Shown here one piece after another: positions 8,742 through 16,759 of a DNA stretch of 64,000 bases. The notes beneath the pieces are model-generated. The model did no database searches. It was not told the DNA's origin and was given only the letters and a program-made list of their open reading frames with translations. Each line of letters starts with the position of its first letter. Positions within the stretch are counted from its first letter, which is position 1. The position numbers were made by a program, and so were the translations under genes. The stretch lies in assembly GCA_036563665.1 (NCBI GenBank), contig DATCLY010000029.1, positions 1 through 64,000 on the forward strand, read 5' to 3'. The stretch is from FEN-1219 sp036563665 (GTDB lineage Bacteria > Pseudomonadota > Gammaproteobacteria > Steroidobacterales > Rariloculaceae).

Positions 8742-8757
8742 TGCAAAGCACATGCCA
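8742..8757 (-). promoter_or_regulatory. Sigma-54 (-24/-12) promoter for the GT-rmlBA operon
   Basis: On the minus strand the sequence is TGGCATGTGCTTTGCA, one base away from the TGGCACG-N4-TTGCW consensus. The invariant GG (8755-8756) and GC (8743-8744) are ten bases apart as RpoN requires. The transcript should start near 8732, giving a leader of about 75 bases to the ATG at 8656. The same arrangement recurs at four other surface-glycan or surface-protein loci in this window. Confidence 0.72.
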
Positions 8758-8841
8758 GGGAGCCGGGTGGCGGGAAGCGCCGCGTGGCGCCCGGAGGTGA
8801 GCGGAAATCGCACGATCCGGAGCCATGCCGGTTCCTCGGTT

Positions 8842-8856
8842 TTGCCAAATTTGGAA
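8842..8856. promoter_or_regulatory. Palindrome TTGCCAAATTTGGAA, candidate activator site
   Basis: A 15-base near-perfect palindrome, centred about 117 bases upstream of the predicted sigma-54 start of the GT-rmlBA operon. It agrees at 13 of 15 bases with the palindrome before asnB (63478-63492) and shares the A/T core with the one before fkbM (23683-23697). It is embedded in an AT-rich stretch that stands out from the 70% GC surroundings. Position and symmetry suit a sigma-54 enhancer-binding protein. The remaining part of the 8657-9001 gap shows nothing else I can support. Confidence 0.55.
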
Positions 8857-9001
8857 TTTTTCGCGAAGGCGTGACGGCCGGGCCGGGACAGACCGCCTGC
8901 GCGCCGGCGGGCTCCGGGCCTGGCCGAGCATGCGCGTGGGCCACTTCGTCCAGGTCTGCTCCAGGCGGGCGCCGGCGGCCCACCCCCTTACAATCGCGTC
9001 C

Positions 9002-9799
9002 ATGCCTCACCGTGCGCTCGTTGTCACGCTGGCGTTGCTCGCCGTCACCGCCGCCCTGTGGCTGCTCCATGTCTTCGGCCGCACGCTGCCGACCGGCGCG
9101 CTCGTGGCCGCGTGGCTCGCGATGACGGCGGCGATGGGCTTTGCGCTCTTCCGCCGCGCCCGCATTCGGCGGGCGGCGGCGCTCGGCGCGTACCTGCGCG
9201 AAGGCAGCGCGCTGCGGCACCGGTTCCGCGGCGGCTGGCTCATGGCGTCGACCCGCCTGGCGCTCGGGGCCGCGCTCGCGCTCGCGTTGCTGCTCGCGGT
9301 GCTGCGGCTCGACGACGGCCGCGCCTGGGCGGCGCTCGTGGCGAGCGCGCCCGTGCTCGGGGCGGCGGTGCTTTGGCTACAGCAGCGGCTCGCCGCGCAC
9401 GCGAACGCGGTTTACCTGCCGGAGCTCGCTTGGCGGCTGGCCGCGGCGGCGGTGGGCGTGGTGCTCGTGGCGGTGCTCGTGGCGCTCGCGTTCCACCGCG
9501 CCTATCCGGCCCTCGGTGACGCCACGCTGGAGCAGGCGGTGTGGCACATGGCCGACGCCGAGCGCGCCCGCAGCGCCTTCGCGCAGGCACTGCTGCAGGC
9601 GGCCGCGGCCAAGGACGGGCTCACCCTCTGGCTCGCCCAGCAGCTCATGCCGGAGCCCGGCGCATCGCTGGCCGATGCGCTCGGCTGGCTCGTGGTGCTG
9701 GGGGAGGAAACCTTGTTCGTGTGGTCTTACTTGACGTTGTGCAGCGCGTGGTTGCTGCCGATCACTTATAGTGAGGCCGATGCGCGAACTGCGTCTTGA
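9002..9799 (+). CDS. Polytopic membrane protein of unknown function
   Basis: 265 residues from the ATG at 9002; I do not recognise the family. It has about six hydrophobic segments: near residues 4-25 (ALVVTLALLAVTAALWLLHV), 31-52, 80-98, 105-120, 140-162 and a C-terminal one (LGWLVVLGEETLFVWSYLTLCSAWLLPITY). Between the fifth and last segments is a soluble part with AWHMADAERARSAFAQALLQ-type helices. The 3' end overlaps the next gene by about 20 bases, so the pair is probably one operon encoding a membrane complex. The charged bases and starts are normal for the region; nothing suggests transfer. Confidence 0.65.
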   Translation: MPHRALVVTLALLAVTAALWLLHVFGRTLPTGALVAAWLAMTAAMGFALFRRARIRRAAALGAYLREGSALRHRFRGGWLMASTRLALGAALALALLLAVLRLDDGRAWAALVASAPVLGAAVLWLQQRLAAHANAVYLPELAWRLAAAAVGVVLVAVLVALAFHRAYPALGDATLEQAVWHMADAERARSAFAQALLQAAAAKDGLTLWLAQQLMPEPGASLADALGWLVVLGEETLFVWSYLTLCSAWLLPITYSEADARTAS

Positions 9800-10865
9800 T
9801 TGCACCTGGCCCGACGCCCTCGCGGCGGCGTTCGCGGCCGTCATCACGGGCGTGCTGCTGTGGCTCGTGACGAACGTGGCGCCGCGCGACTGGCCCGCGC
9901 CACCGGTCATGCCCGTGACCGTGGACGGCGAGCACTACCGCGTGGGACCTGCCGAGCTCGAGTGGCTCGAGTCCTTCTCCGAGCTGCACTTCACGGCCGG
10001 CGAGCAGGCCGCCCGCGAGATCGTCGCGGCGGAGATCGACGCGCGGCTCGATGCCATCTTCGCGGACGCCCGCGCGCGCGTGCCGCAGTTCGCGGACTGG
10101 TACTACTCGCTGCGCGGCGAGTACACCCGGCTCGCGATGGCGGCGCTCTCGTTCGCCCACCTCGCCGAGCCGGACTATGTGGCGCGGCACGCGGCGGCGA
10201 TCCTGTTCCCGGACGACGCATGGGAGAGCGGTCTCGCGGCGCTCCAAGGCGCCGCGGGCGCGGCGCTCGCGGCACATCAGGAGCGCGTGCGAAGCGGCTG
10301 GCTCGCGGAGGTGACGCGGCGGCTCTCGGACCGGCGCGTGCCGCCGCCGCTGCCGGGCGCGGCCACCGACGCGCCGGTCGATCTCGACCGCCTGCTGCAG
10401 GATCTCGCGGCGCGCGAGCGGGCCGCATTCACCACACGCGTGTCGGTGAGCACCGTGGCCGCCGCGGGCGCGGCCGCCGCCGGCTCTGCGGCGGCGCGGG
10501 CGGCCCGCACGGGGCGCCTCGCGGCCCGGGGGGCGGGGCGCGGTGCGGCGCGCGTGGGCGCGGCGGCCGCCGGCGGCGCGACCGTCTGCGCGCCGAGCGG
10601 CCCGGGGGCGGTGGCGTGCGCGCTCGTCGCCGGTGCCGCCGTGTGGCTCGGCACCGACTGGGCGCTGCTCAGCCTCGACGAGCATTTCAATCGCGACGAG
10701 CTCGTGGCCGCGCTCGAGGGCAGCCTCGAGGAGCTGCGCGCGCAGGTGGCGCTCGCGCTCGAGGAGTCGTACGACCGGCTCATCGCTGAACGCTACGGCG
10801 CCGCGCGGCGTGAGATTCGCAAGGAATTCGTGCCGGCGGAGGCGGGCGCGCGGGTGGGCCACTGA
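9780..10865 (+). CDS. Membrane-anchored protein of unknown function, partner of the preceding gene
   Basis: 361 residues from ATG 9780 (a GTG at 9771 is possible). An N-terminal membrane segment at about residues 9-30 (ALAAAFAAVITGVLLWLVTNV) is followed by a roughly 170-residue helical, probably periplasmic domain containing FADWYYSLRGEYTRLAM. Then comes a long Ala/Gly-rich hydrophobic stretch (about residues 220-300, VSTVAAAGAAAAGSAAARAA and GAVACALVAGAAVWLG) that could insert into the membrane, and a charged C-terminal helix ending IRKEFVPAEAGARVGH. The architecture recalls glycine-zipper membrane proteins but I assign no family. It overlaps the upstream membrane gene, which suggests the two act together. 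Confidence 0.65.
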   Translation: MRELRLDCTWPDALAAAFAAVITGVLLWLVTNVAPRDWPAPPVMPVTVDGEHYRVGPAELEWLESFSELHFTAGEQAAREIVAAEIDARLDAIFADARARVPQFADWYYSLRGEYTRLAMAALSFAHLAEPDYVARHAAAILFPDDAWESGLAALQGAAGAALAAHQERVRSGWLAEVTRRLSDRRVPPPLPGAATDAPVDLDRLLQDLAARERAAFTTRVSVSTVAAAGAAAAGSAAARAARTGRLAARGAGRGAARVGAAAAGGATVCAPSGPGAVACALVAGAAVWLGTDWALLSLDEHFNRDELVAALEGSLEELRAQVALALEESYDRLIAERYGAARREIRKEFVPAEAGARVGH

Positions 10866-10894
10866 GCGCGCGGTGAACCGCGCGATCGGTGGCG

Positions 10895-11140
10895 CTATGC
10901 GCTGCCCGATCCGCGGCCGCGCTCCTGATCGCGCATCTTTCCGGCTGCGCTGCCCGTGACCTCGCACTGCTCCGCGGGTTCGAGCTCCAACGTCTGCCGC
11001 TTCGCGAGCGCCGCGGCGCGAGCTCGGCCGTAACGCGCCGTGCGGCGGCGGCGAGGTCGGCGGGCGGCCGCCCACACGGCGAGCACCACCGAGAGCAACA
11101 GCGCGAGCAGCCGACCCTGCAGCGAGCGCGGCGTTCTCAC
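10895..11140 (-). pseudogene. Remnant of a two-component sensor kinase (N-terminus only)
   Basis: An ATG overlapping the end of the response-regulator remnant begins MRTPRSLQGRLLALLLSVVLAVWAAA, a typical first membrane helix of a QseC/TctE-type histidine kinase. After about 27 residues the frame becomes arginine-rich noise with no sensor, HisKA or ATPase domain and stops at 81 codons. The region to the membrane gene at 10865 has no kinase left. With the damaged regulator just upstream this is a decayed regulator-kinase operon. Confidence 0.55.
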
Positions 11141-11412
11141 ACGGCGGGCTTAGCCTTGAGCAGCACGTAGCCGACGCCTCTCACCGTCTGGATCAGGCCG
11201 GGCCCGAGCTTGCGGCGGAGATGGTGCACGTGCACCTCGACGGCATTGCTGTCGGCCTCTTGCCCCAGCCGTAGACGTGCCGTTCGAGCTGCTCGCGGGA
11301 CAGCACGCGGCCGGCGTTCAGCATCAGGGCTTCGGAGGTCGAACTCGCGCGAGGATCGGCACGCCCGCACGGTGCACGGTCCGCGCGGCCCGTCCAGCAC
11401 GACCAGGAGCAT
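11137..11412 (-). pseudogene. Remnant of an OmpR-family response regulator, frameshifted
   Basis: The C-terminus is clear: QEADSNAVEVHVHHLRRKLG followed by IQTVRGVGYVLLK, the recognition helix and wing of an OmpR/PhoB-type DNA-binding domain (QseB/TctD group). Upstream of it the reading frame must change twice: the expected ALMLNAGRVLSREQLERHVYGWG is encoded in another frame, with shifts near 11262 and near 11337, and REFDL in the first frame again. The receiver domain is missing altogether. So it is a truncated pseudogene with at least two indels. The remaining bases up to 11513 contain nothing identifiable. Confidence 0.75.
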
Positions 11413-11513
11413 TACGTGCTCGTCGGCTTCGACATGGCTCTCTGAGGCCGGTCGTCGGCCGATGGGCGTGCTCGTCTCGTCGCGCGAAGCGCCGACGGCC
11501 GCTGTAACCGCGA

Positions 11514-11942
11514 GTGGCTCCGCAGCCGCTGCCGTACAAGATCGTGCAGACGCCGGACCTGGTCCTGATGCTCCACGAAGAGAACAGCGACTTTCGCCAG
11601 GTGTTCCTGGACGGCCGCGAGCCCGCGGAGGACGCGCTGCCCCGCTGGCTCGGCTACTCCACGGGGCGGTGGGAGGGCGACACGCTGGTCGTGACGACCG
11701 TCGGCATCACCGAGCAGAGCTGGATCGACGCGCTCGGGAATCCGCACACCGAGCAGCTCCGCGTGACGGAGCGGTTCCGGCGGCCGAGTGTCGGACGCCT
11801 CGAGGTGGACATCACGCTCGAGGACCCGGGCGCGTACACGAAGCCCATCACGTACACCGTCGGTGCGACGCTGCAGCCGGACCAGGATCTGCTCGAGTAC
11901 TTCTGCACCGAGAACGAGAAAGACGTGCAGCACTTCGAGTAG
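11514..11942 (+). CDS. GRWEGD-motif secreted-family protein, N-terminally truncated
   Basis: 142 residues from a GTG; an ATG at 11568 is another choice. It contains the hallmark of an unnamed secreted family common in these bacteria: LGYSTGRWEGDTLVVTTVGI, then HTEQLRVTERFRR, VDITLEDPGAYTKPITYT and the closing EYFCTENEKDVQHFE. Complete relatives have a signal peptide and roughly 100 or more extra residues before this point; here the sequence begins directly at APQPLPYKIVQTPDLVLML, so the 5' part is gone. The break lies next to the decayed two-component system, which suggests one deletion removed both. Probably a gene fragment, although the frame is intact. Function unknown. Confidence 0.6.
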   Translation: MAPQPLPYKIVQTPDLVLMLHEENSDFRQVFLDGREPAEDALPRWLGYSTGRWEGDTLVVTTVGITEQSWIDALGNPHTEQLRVTERFRRPSVGRLEVDITLEDPGAYTKPITYTVGATLQPDQDLLEYFCTENEKDVQHFE

Positions 11943-12087
11943 CGAGCCGGCGTTCGCTAGAGCGTTCGAGTTCGCTACACTCGGTCCCCACGCTGGCGCC
12001 CGCGGGCACCGGGAGAGCTGCCGCCTGCGCCTCGGCGCGCTCACAACCGTTGTTGCGAATAGGAATCAGCGAAAAGGGAGGGTCGTC

Positions 12088-12603
12088 GTGGCGACGAGGC
12101 TTGGGCTCGCCTTGCTGCTGATGTGTTGCGCGCTATCCGCGCGCGCCCAGGTCCCTCACATCCTCGGTACGTGGAAGCTGAACGTCCCCGCTTCGCGTCT
12201 GCCGGGGCCCGCTCCGCAGACCCACGTCAGGCGCTACAGTCTCGGGCCCGACGGCACGATCATCGGGCTCGCGGTGATGGTCGACGCGCAAGGCAACCCG
12301 GGATTCTTGCAGTTTGCCGCGAAGCCGGACGGCAAGGACTATCCCGAGCTCGATGCCCGCTCGGCCGCGCAATACCTCATCGACGGATCGGCGCCGCTCG
12401 CAACGTATGCGGAAACACCCGTCGACTCGCGCACGGTGGAGTGGGTAGACAAGTACGAGGGCACGGTAATTGCGTCCGGCAGGAAGTGGGTCTCGGAGGA
12501 CGGCCGGACGCTCACCTTCACCGCCGTCGTAAAGGGGGAGGACGACGAGGAACGGGAGTTCTTGTTCGTGTTCGATCGGGTAGTGCCCGACGAAGCGAAT
12601 TGA
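12088..12603 (+). CDS. Small secreted protein of unknown function
   Basis: 171 residues from a GTG with GGGAGG upstream. A signal peptide (VATRLGLALLLMCCALSARAQ, cut after ARA) indicates export. The mature part opens with ILGTWKLNVPASRLPGPAPQ, a pattern seen in a conserved but uncharacterised group of roughly 150-residue secreted proteins (GTWKLN followed by a proline/serine-rich loop), then strands with RTVEWVDKYEGTVIASGRKWVSEDGRTLTFTAV and FLFVFDRV at the end. The alternating strands suggest a small beta-barrel, lipocalin-like, but that is a guess. It stands alone between the truncated gene at 11514 and uvsE. Confidence 0.65.
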   Translation: MATRLGLALLLMCCALSARAQVPHILGTWKLNVPASRLPGPAPQTHVRRYSLGPDGTIIGLAVMVDAQGNPGFLQFAAKPDGKDYPELDARSAAQYLIDGSAPLATYAETPVDSRTVEWVDKYEGTVIASGRKWVSEDGRTLTFTAVVKGEDDEEREFLFVFDRVVPDEAN

Positions 12604-12754
12604 CGCGCGTACGCCCTCGTCGCGACCGAGCTCATCGCTTGGGCGGCCGCGCGGCTGTTGGGGAACTGCGTCTCGAGAAATGCCGTCGGGCGATCGGCCG
12701 TGGGCGACATCGCGCTTTTCGTGTCCGCCGGTACGCAACGTGCATCGGCCGGCC

Positions 12755-13729
12755 ATGATTCAACGTCTCGGCTACGTCGCGATCGCGAAGTCCATCGATG
12801 CGCCGACGAATCGCACCTGCCGGCTGCGCAACGCGACGCCCGAGCGGCTGCGGGAGCTCATCGGGTCGAACGTGGCCAACCTGCGCCGCGTGCTCGAGTT
12901 CAATCGCGAGCACTCGATCCTTCTCTACCGCATCAGCAGCGACGTCGTTCCGTTCGGCTCGCACCGCATCAACCGAATCCGCTGGTGGGAAGAGCTCCGC
13001 GAGCCCCTCGCGAGCATCGGCCGCTTCGCGCGCGCGAGCGGCATGCGTCTGTCGATGCACCCGGGTCAGTACACGCTTCTTTCCGCGCGCGATGCCCGGA
13101 TTCTCACCGCTGCGATCGACGATCTCGCCTGGCACTGCCGCCTGCTCGACGCCCTTTGCATGGGCGCCGACGCCAAGGTCATCGTGCACGTGGGCGCCGC
13201 ATACGGAGAGTCGAAGGCGATCGCCATCCGGCGTTTCGCGAGCGTCGCTCGCGACCTTCCGGAGAACATCCGCCGCCGCCTCATCGTGGAGAACGACGAA
13301 CGCATCTTCACGGCAGAGAACGTGCTCGAGGCCGCGCAGCTCGCCGAAATGCCCGTGGTTTTCGATTGGCTTCACCACCGAGCGAACCCCGGCAGGGCGC
13401 GCCGGCACTCCGCCGCGAGCGCCGTCGTGCGGCACTGCTTCGCGACGTGGCGCAACGAGGACGGCCCGCCGAAGGTTCACATGAGCAGCCAGGCTCGCGG
13501 TCGCCGGCGCGGCTCGCACGCCGACTACGTCGCGCTTCGCGACGTGCTCGCATTCTTGCGGCTCGCGCCGAACGTGCCGTTCGACTGCATGCTGGAAGCG
13601 AAGGCCAAGGACCTTGCGCTGTTCCAGCTGCGTCGTCGCCTCGCGGCGGCGGGGATCACGGAAGGCGCCATCGGCGTCTCGGCGACGCAGCACTCGCGCG
13701 CGGCGTCGCCCTCGCCGCGCGGGCGATAG
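12755..13729 (+). CDS. uvsE: UV DNA damage endonuclease UvdE/UvsE
   Basis: 324 residues from the ATG at 12755 (MIQRLGYVAIAKSI). UvsE nicks DNA 5' to UV photoproducts and starts an alternative excision repair. TIM-barrel motifs are complete: LRNATPERLRELIGSNVANL, ILLYRISSDVVPFGSH, RLSMHPGQYTLLSA, KVIVHVGAAYGESK, RLIVENDER, VVFDWLHHRANPG and PFDCMLEAKAKDLAL, which carry the histidines, glutamates and aspartates that bind the metal cluster. The C-terminus is normal in length. It is a single gene whose start region shows no clear promoter. High identity of the motifs makes the assignment firm. Confidence 0.93.
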   Translation: MIQRLGYVAIAKSIDAPTNRTCRLRNATPERLRELIGSNVANLRRVLEFNREHSILLYRISSDVVPFGSHRINRIRWWEELREPLASIGRFARASGMRLSMHPGQYTLLSARDARILTAAIDDLAWHCRLLDALCMGADAKVIVHVGAAYGESKAIAIRRFASVARDLPENIRRRLIVENDERIFTAENVLEAAQLAEMPVVFDWLHHRANPGRARRHSAASAVVRHCFATWRNEDGPPKVHMSSQARGRRRGSHADYVALRDVLAFLRLAPNVPFDCMLEAKAKDLALFQLRRRLAAAGITEGAIGVSATQHSRAASPSPRGR

Positions 13730-13828
13730 CCCCCAGCACGTAGAGATCGGACGACAAATGCACTCCTGGAATGTTCCAGCGGCAACGGAGCGATGGCGGC
13801 CGTCCTGTGACGACCGCGCTTCGAGCCC

Positions 13829-14560
13829 TCACGGGCTCCGCGGCTCGATCCAGATCGCCCGCGCACGGCCGAGCAGCTCGCCGCGCTCGCCGAAGACCGC
13901 CGTGCCGGTCTCGTGCTTGCGGCCGCTCGAGCCGAGCGTCCAGCCCAGGACGACGCAGCGCTCGCCGATCCGCGCTCTGCGGTCCACTTCCGCCGTCATC
14001 TCGCCGAGCAGCGCCGGACGCATGTCGGGCGCGGCGGACGCGAAGCCCGGGCAGTCGAGCGCGGCCCAGACGTGCTGCGTACCCACGGCGCCGTCGCCTG
14101 CGTCGAGCGATGCGTCCGGAATCCAGGGCGCGGCCACCACGTGTCCTCCTGCGTCGGGCTGCGGCTCGAGCACGCCGGCGAAAATCCGGAGCGCATCGCC
14201 TTCTGCCCGCTGCGGGCCGCACACGAAACACTCCGGTGCGGGATGACGGGCGAATCCGGTGTAGCGGCGCGACGCGGCCGTCGCCTGCTCGAACGTGGGT
14301 GTCGCGGGCGGGTCGGGCAGGACGGCGTCGCGCGGGCGCGCCTGCGCGATGACGTCGTCGCCGTGGAGCACGTCGAGGGTGTGGCCGTTGTCCACCACTC
14401 GCAGGTCCGTGTCGAGCGGCGCGGGCTCGAGCAGCCGGACCGTCACGGGACGCGCCGCCACGCTCGCGATGAGGCCGCAGAGATAGCCGCCGTTCGCGCT
14501 GGAGGTGGGGCCGCGGAAGCGGTGCGGGACACGGATGGACGAAGAGGGGGCGCGCGTCAT
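13829..14560 (-). CDS. Thioesterase-like (hotdog-fold) protein
   Basis: About 243 residues from ATG 14560 (an ATG at 14575 adds five). The N-terminal part VPHRFRGPTSSANGGYLCGLIAS resembles the acyl-CoA thioesterase/hotdog fold, in which a glycine-rich turn precedes the central helix. A cysteine pair in PECFVCGPQR is a mark of a subgroup of uncharacterised thioesterase-superfamily proteins. The second half (LLGEMTAEVDRRARIGERCVVLGW, HETGTAVFGERGELLGRARAIWI) matches the second hotdog strand set. It is likely a cytoplasmic acyl-CoA hydrolase of unknown substrate. It faces uvsE, leaving a 99-base gap with no visible signals. Confidence 0.7.
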   Translation of the reverse strand: MTRAPSSSIRVPHRFRGPTSSANGGYLCGLIASVAARPVTVRLLEPAPLDTDLRVVDNGHTLDVLHGDDVIAQARPRDAVLPDPPATPTFEQATAASRRYTGFARHPAPECFVCGPQRAEGDALRIFAGVLEPQPDAGGHVVAAPWIPDASLDAGDGAVGTQHVWAALDCPGFASAAPDMRPALLGEMTAEVDRRARIGERCVVLGWTLGSSGRKHETGTAVFGERGELLGRARAIWIEPRSP

Positions 14561-14582
14561 TCGTCGAAGCGACAAAACACAT

Positions 14583-14612
14583 GAAGATCGCGCCTGGAAG
14601 GCGCTCCTACCC
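14583..14612. repeat. Single REP unit
   Basis: GAAGATCGCGCCTGGAAGGCGCTCCTAC, a lone copy in the reverse orientation with one base change in the tail (CTAC for CCAC). It lies in the short gap between the PQQ dehydrogenase (14627) and the thioesterase-like gene, both on the minus strand. Confidence 0.75.
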
Positions 14613-14626
14613 GGATTGTCGCACGG

Positions 14627-16711
14627 TCACGGCGCTTCGACGCGGATGGTGCGGAGCTGCCAGGGGTCGCCCGGCAGGGGGGCGGTGCCTTCGGGGTAGC
14701 CGCTCAGGCTCATGAAATACGCCACGATGCTCGCGTAGCTCACGGGCGTGAGGCCGCCGGGCTTCGCGGGCGGCATCGCGAGCGAGATGTCCTGATAGAC
14801 GTCGCCGAGCGTGACGCCGGACCACCTCGCGGCGAAGTTGCCCCCCGAGTAGTTCGCGGCCTCGTGGCACGCGGCGCACTCCTGCTTGAAGAGCTGCTCG
14901 CCTTCGGCGGCCTGCGCGGCCGTGAACACGCCGTCCCGCACGGAGCGGGTGGGCACGTCGCGCCGCACGGGCCGCGGCACGATGCGCGTCGTCTCGTCCG
15001 GCAGGGCGAACACCCACGTCACGCCCGTGCCCTGCGGCACGTCCACGCCCACGAGGCGGCCCAGCGTGGTCGTCGGCGCCACGCGCCCGCCGGCGCCCAC
15101 CGCGACGTACTGCTTGCCGTCCACCTCGAAGGTCACGGGTGCGCCCGACACGTCGCCGTTCAGCCGCATCTGCCACAGCAGCTCGCCGGTCGCCGCGTCC
15201 AGCGCGAAGAACTGCCGGTCGGCCGTGCCGCCGAACACGATGCCGCCCGCCGTGGCGAGCGCGGACGCCGTCATCGGCGCGCCGCTCGCCGGCCGGTAGG
15301 TCCAGGCGCGGTTGCCGGTCACGGGATCGAACGCGACGAACTCGCCCACGAAGTCGTAGCCGGGCGCGAGCGAGGCCGTGTAGGTCACGCCGGGGAGGCC
15401 GCGCCCCGGTATGTACACGGGCGTGACCACCTGCGCCGTCATGCAGGAGTTGTTCACGCCGAGGTAGTAGTAGCCCGTGATCGGGCTGTAGCTCGGCGCC
15501 TGCAGGTTGCGCGCGCCGTGGATGTGCGGGCAGATCTCGAACACTTTGCCGGAGTCGACGTCCGCGGGCTGGGGAATGGCGCGCGGGTCGTAGATCGGGC
15601 GGCCGCTCTTCGTCCACCCGGTGATGACGTTGTCGTACGCCGTGCGGAAGGCGTGCAGGAACTCGCCGGTGACGCGGTCGAGCACCACGCCCCAGCCGAT
15701 CTTGCCGGTGGTGATCACGGCCTTGCGCAGGCGGCCGCCGATCTCGAGATCGACGAGCATGCCTTCGTACCCCGAGCGGTCCCACTGATCCGCGGGCACG
15801 AGCTGGAAGTGCCAGCGGATCTCGCCCGTGGCGGCGTCGGCCGCGATCAGCGTGTTCGTGTAGAGGGAGTCGCCGGGGCCGCGCGACGCGGTCGTCCACG
15901 GCGTGGGCTGGCCCGTGGAGAAATACACGAGGCGAAGCTCCGGGTCGTAGCTCGCCGTGTTCCAGGCGGCGCCGCCGAGGGGCGACCAGCGCTCGTTCTC
16001 CGTCCAGGTCTCGTAGCCCGGCTCGCCGGGGCGTGGCACCGTGTAGAGCGTCCAGAGCAGCTCGCCGGTTCGGGCGTCGAACGCCTGGAACTTGCCGCGA
16101 GCCGCGAAGTCGCCGCCCGTGGTGCCGAGGAACACCTTGCCTTCGGCGATGAGCGGCGGGTGCGCGTGGCCTTCGCCGGTCCTGTAGTCGCCGGTCTTCA
16201 CCTCCCAGCGCTTCTGCCCCGTGGCGGCGTCGAGTGCCACGAGGTAGCTGTCGGCCGTGCCCCAATAAATCGTGTCGCCGTAGATCGAAACCCCGCGATG
16301 GCGCGGATACGCCTCCGACGTCGCAATGTCGTCCGGGTAGGTGCGCACGTGCGCCCACGCGAGCTCGCCCGTGGTCACGTCGAACGCCACCACGCGGCCG
16401 CTGCCTTCGGCCACGTACATGAGGCCGTTCGCCACGATGGGCGTCGGCACCCAGCGGCTGTTGTCGCGCATGGTGTACGTCCACACGGGACGGAGCTGCG
16501 CGACGTTGTCGCGGTTGATCTGGGTGAGCGGGCTGAAGGCGGTGACGTCGTAGGTGCGGCGATAGTGCATCCAGTCGCCGGGCTCGGGCGCGAGCAGACG
16601 CTCCGCCGTCACCGGCGCAAAGTCCGCGGGCTGCTGCGCCTGCGCGGCACCCGCGGCCGAGGCGAGCAGGGCGGCGCAGAGCGCGCCCGCCTTGCCGCCT
16701 TCGATCCCCAT
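14627..16711 (-). CDS. PQQ-dependent alcohol-type dehydrogenase with C-terminal cytochrome c
   Basis: 694 residues: signal peptide (cut near AQAQQ), quinoprotein propeller, then a cytochrome c domain. Propeller repeats such as FDVTTGELAWAHVRT, LDAATGQKRWEVKTG and LDAATGELLWQMRLN are clear. RGPGDSLYTNTLIAADAATG holds the position of the catalytic aspartate. The haem motif CAACH is at 612-616 and the axial methionine is likely Met646 in SLAMPPAKPGG. Such fused quinohaemoproteins oxidise primary or aromatic alcohols and pass electrons internally to haem. The presence of both PQQ and haem fits a periplasmic enzyme feeding the respiratory chain. The gene is followed at 49 bases by the cyclophilin upstream on the same strand. 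Substrate unknown. Confidence 0.92.
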   Translation of the reverse strand: MGIEGGKAGALCAALLASAAGAAQAQQPADFAPVTAERLLAPEPGDWMHYRRTYDVTAFSPLTQINRDNVAQLRPVWTYTMRDNSRWVPTPIVANGLMYVAEGSGRVVAFDVTTGELAWAHVRTYPDDIATSEAYPRHRGVSIYGDTIYWGTADSYLVALDAATGQKRWEVKTGDYRTGEGHAHPPLIAEGKVFLGTTGGDFAARGKFQAFDARTGELLWTLYTVPRPGEPGYETWTENERWSPLGGAAWNTASYDPELRLVYFSTGQPTPWTTASRGPGDSLYTNTLIAADAATGEIRWHFQLVPADQWDRSGYEGMLVDLEIGGRLRKAVITTGKIGWGVVLDRVTGEFLHAFRTAYDNVITGWTKSGRPIYDPRAIPQPADVDSGKVFEICPHIHGARNLQAPSYSPITGYYYLGVNNSCMTAQVVTPVYIPGRGLPGVTYTASLAPGYDFVGEFVAFDPVTGNRAWTYRPASGAPMTASALATAGGIVFGGTADRQFFALDAATGELLWQMRLNGDVSGAPVTFEVDGKQYVAVGAGGRVAPTTTLGRLVGVDVPQGTGVTWVFALPDETTRIVPRPVRRDVPTRSVRDGVFTAAQAAEGEQLFKQECAACHEAANYSGGNFAARWSGVTLGDVYQDISLAMPPAKPGGLTPVSYASIVAYFMSLSGYPEGTAPLPGDPWQLRTIRVEAP

Positions 16712-16759
16712 CGCCCCTCCCCCTCGTTCTGTTGTTCTTGTCGGGCGTCGCGCGGGCCG

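Noticed and set aside
16712..16759. Terminator between cyclophilin and PQQ dehydrogenase
   Set aside because: TCTGTTGTTCTTGTC is T-rich but no stem precedes it on the coding strand.
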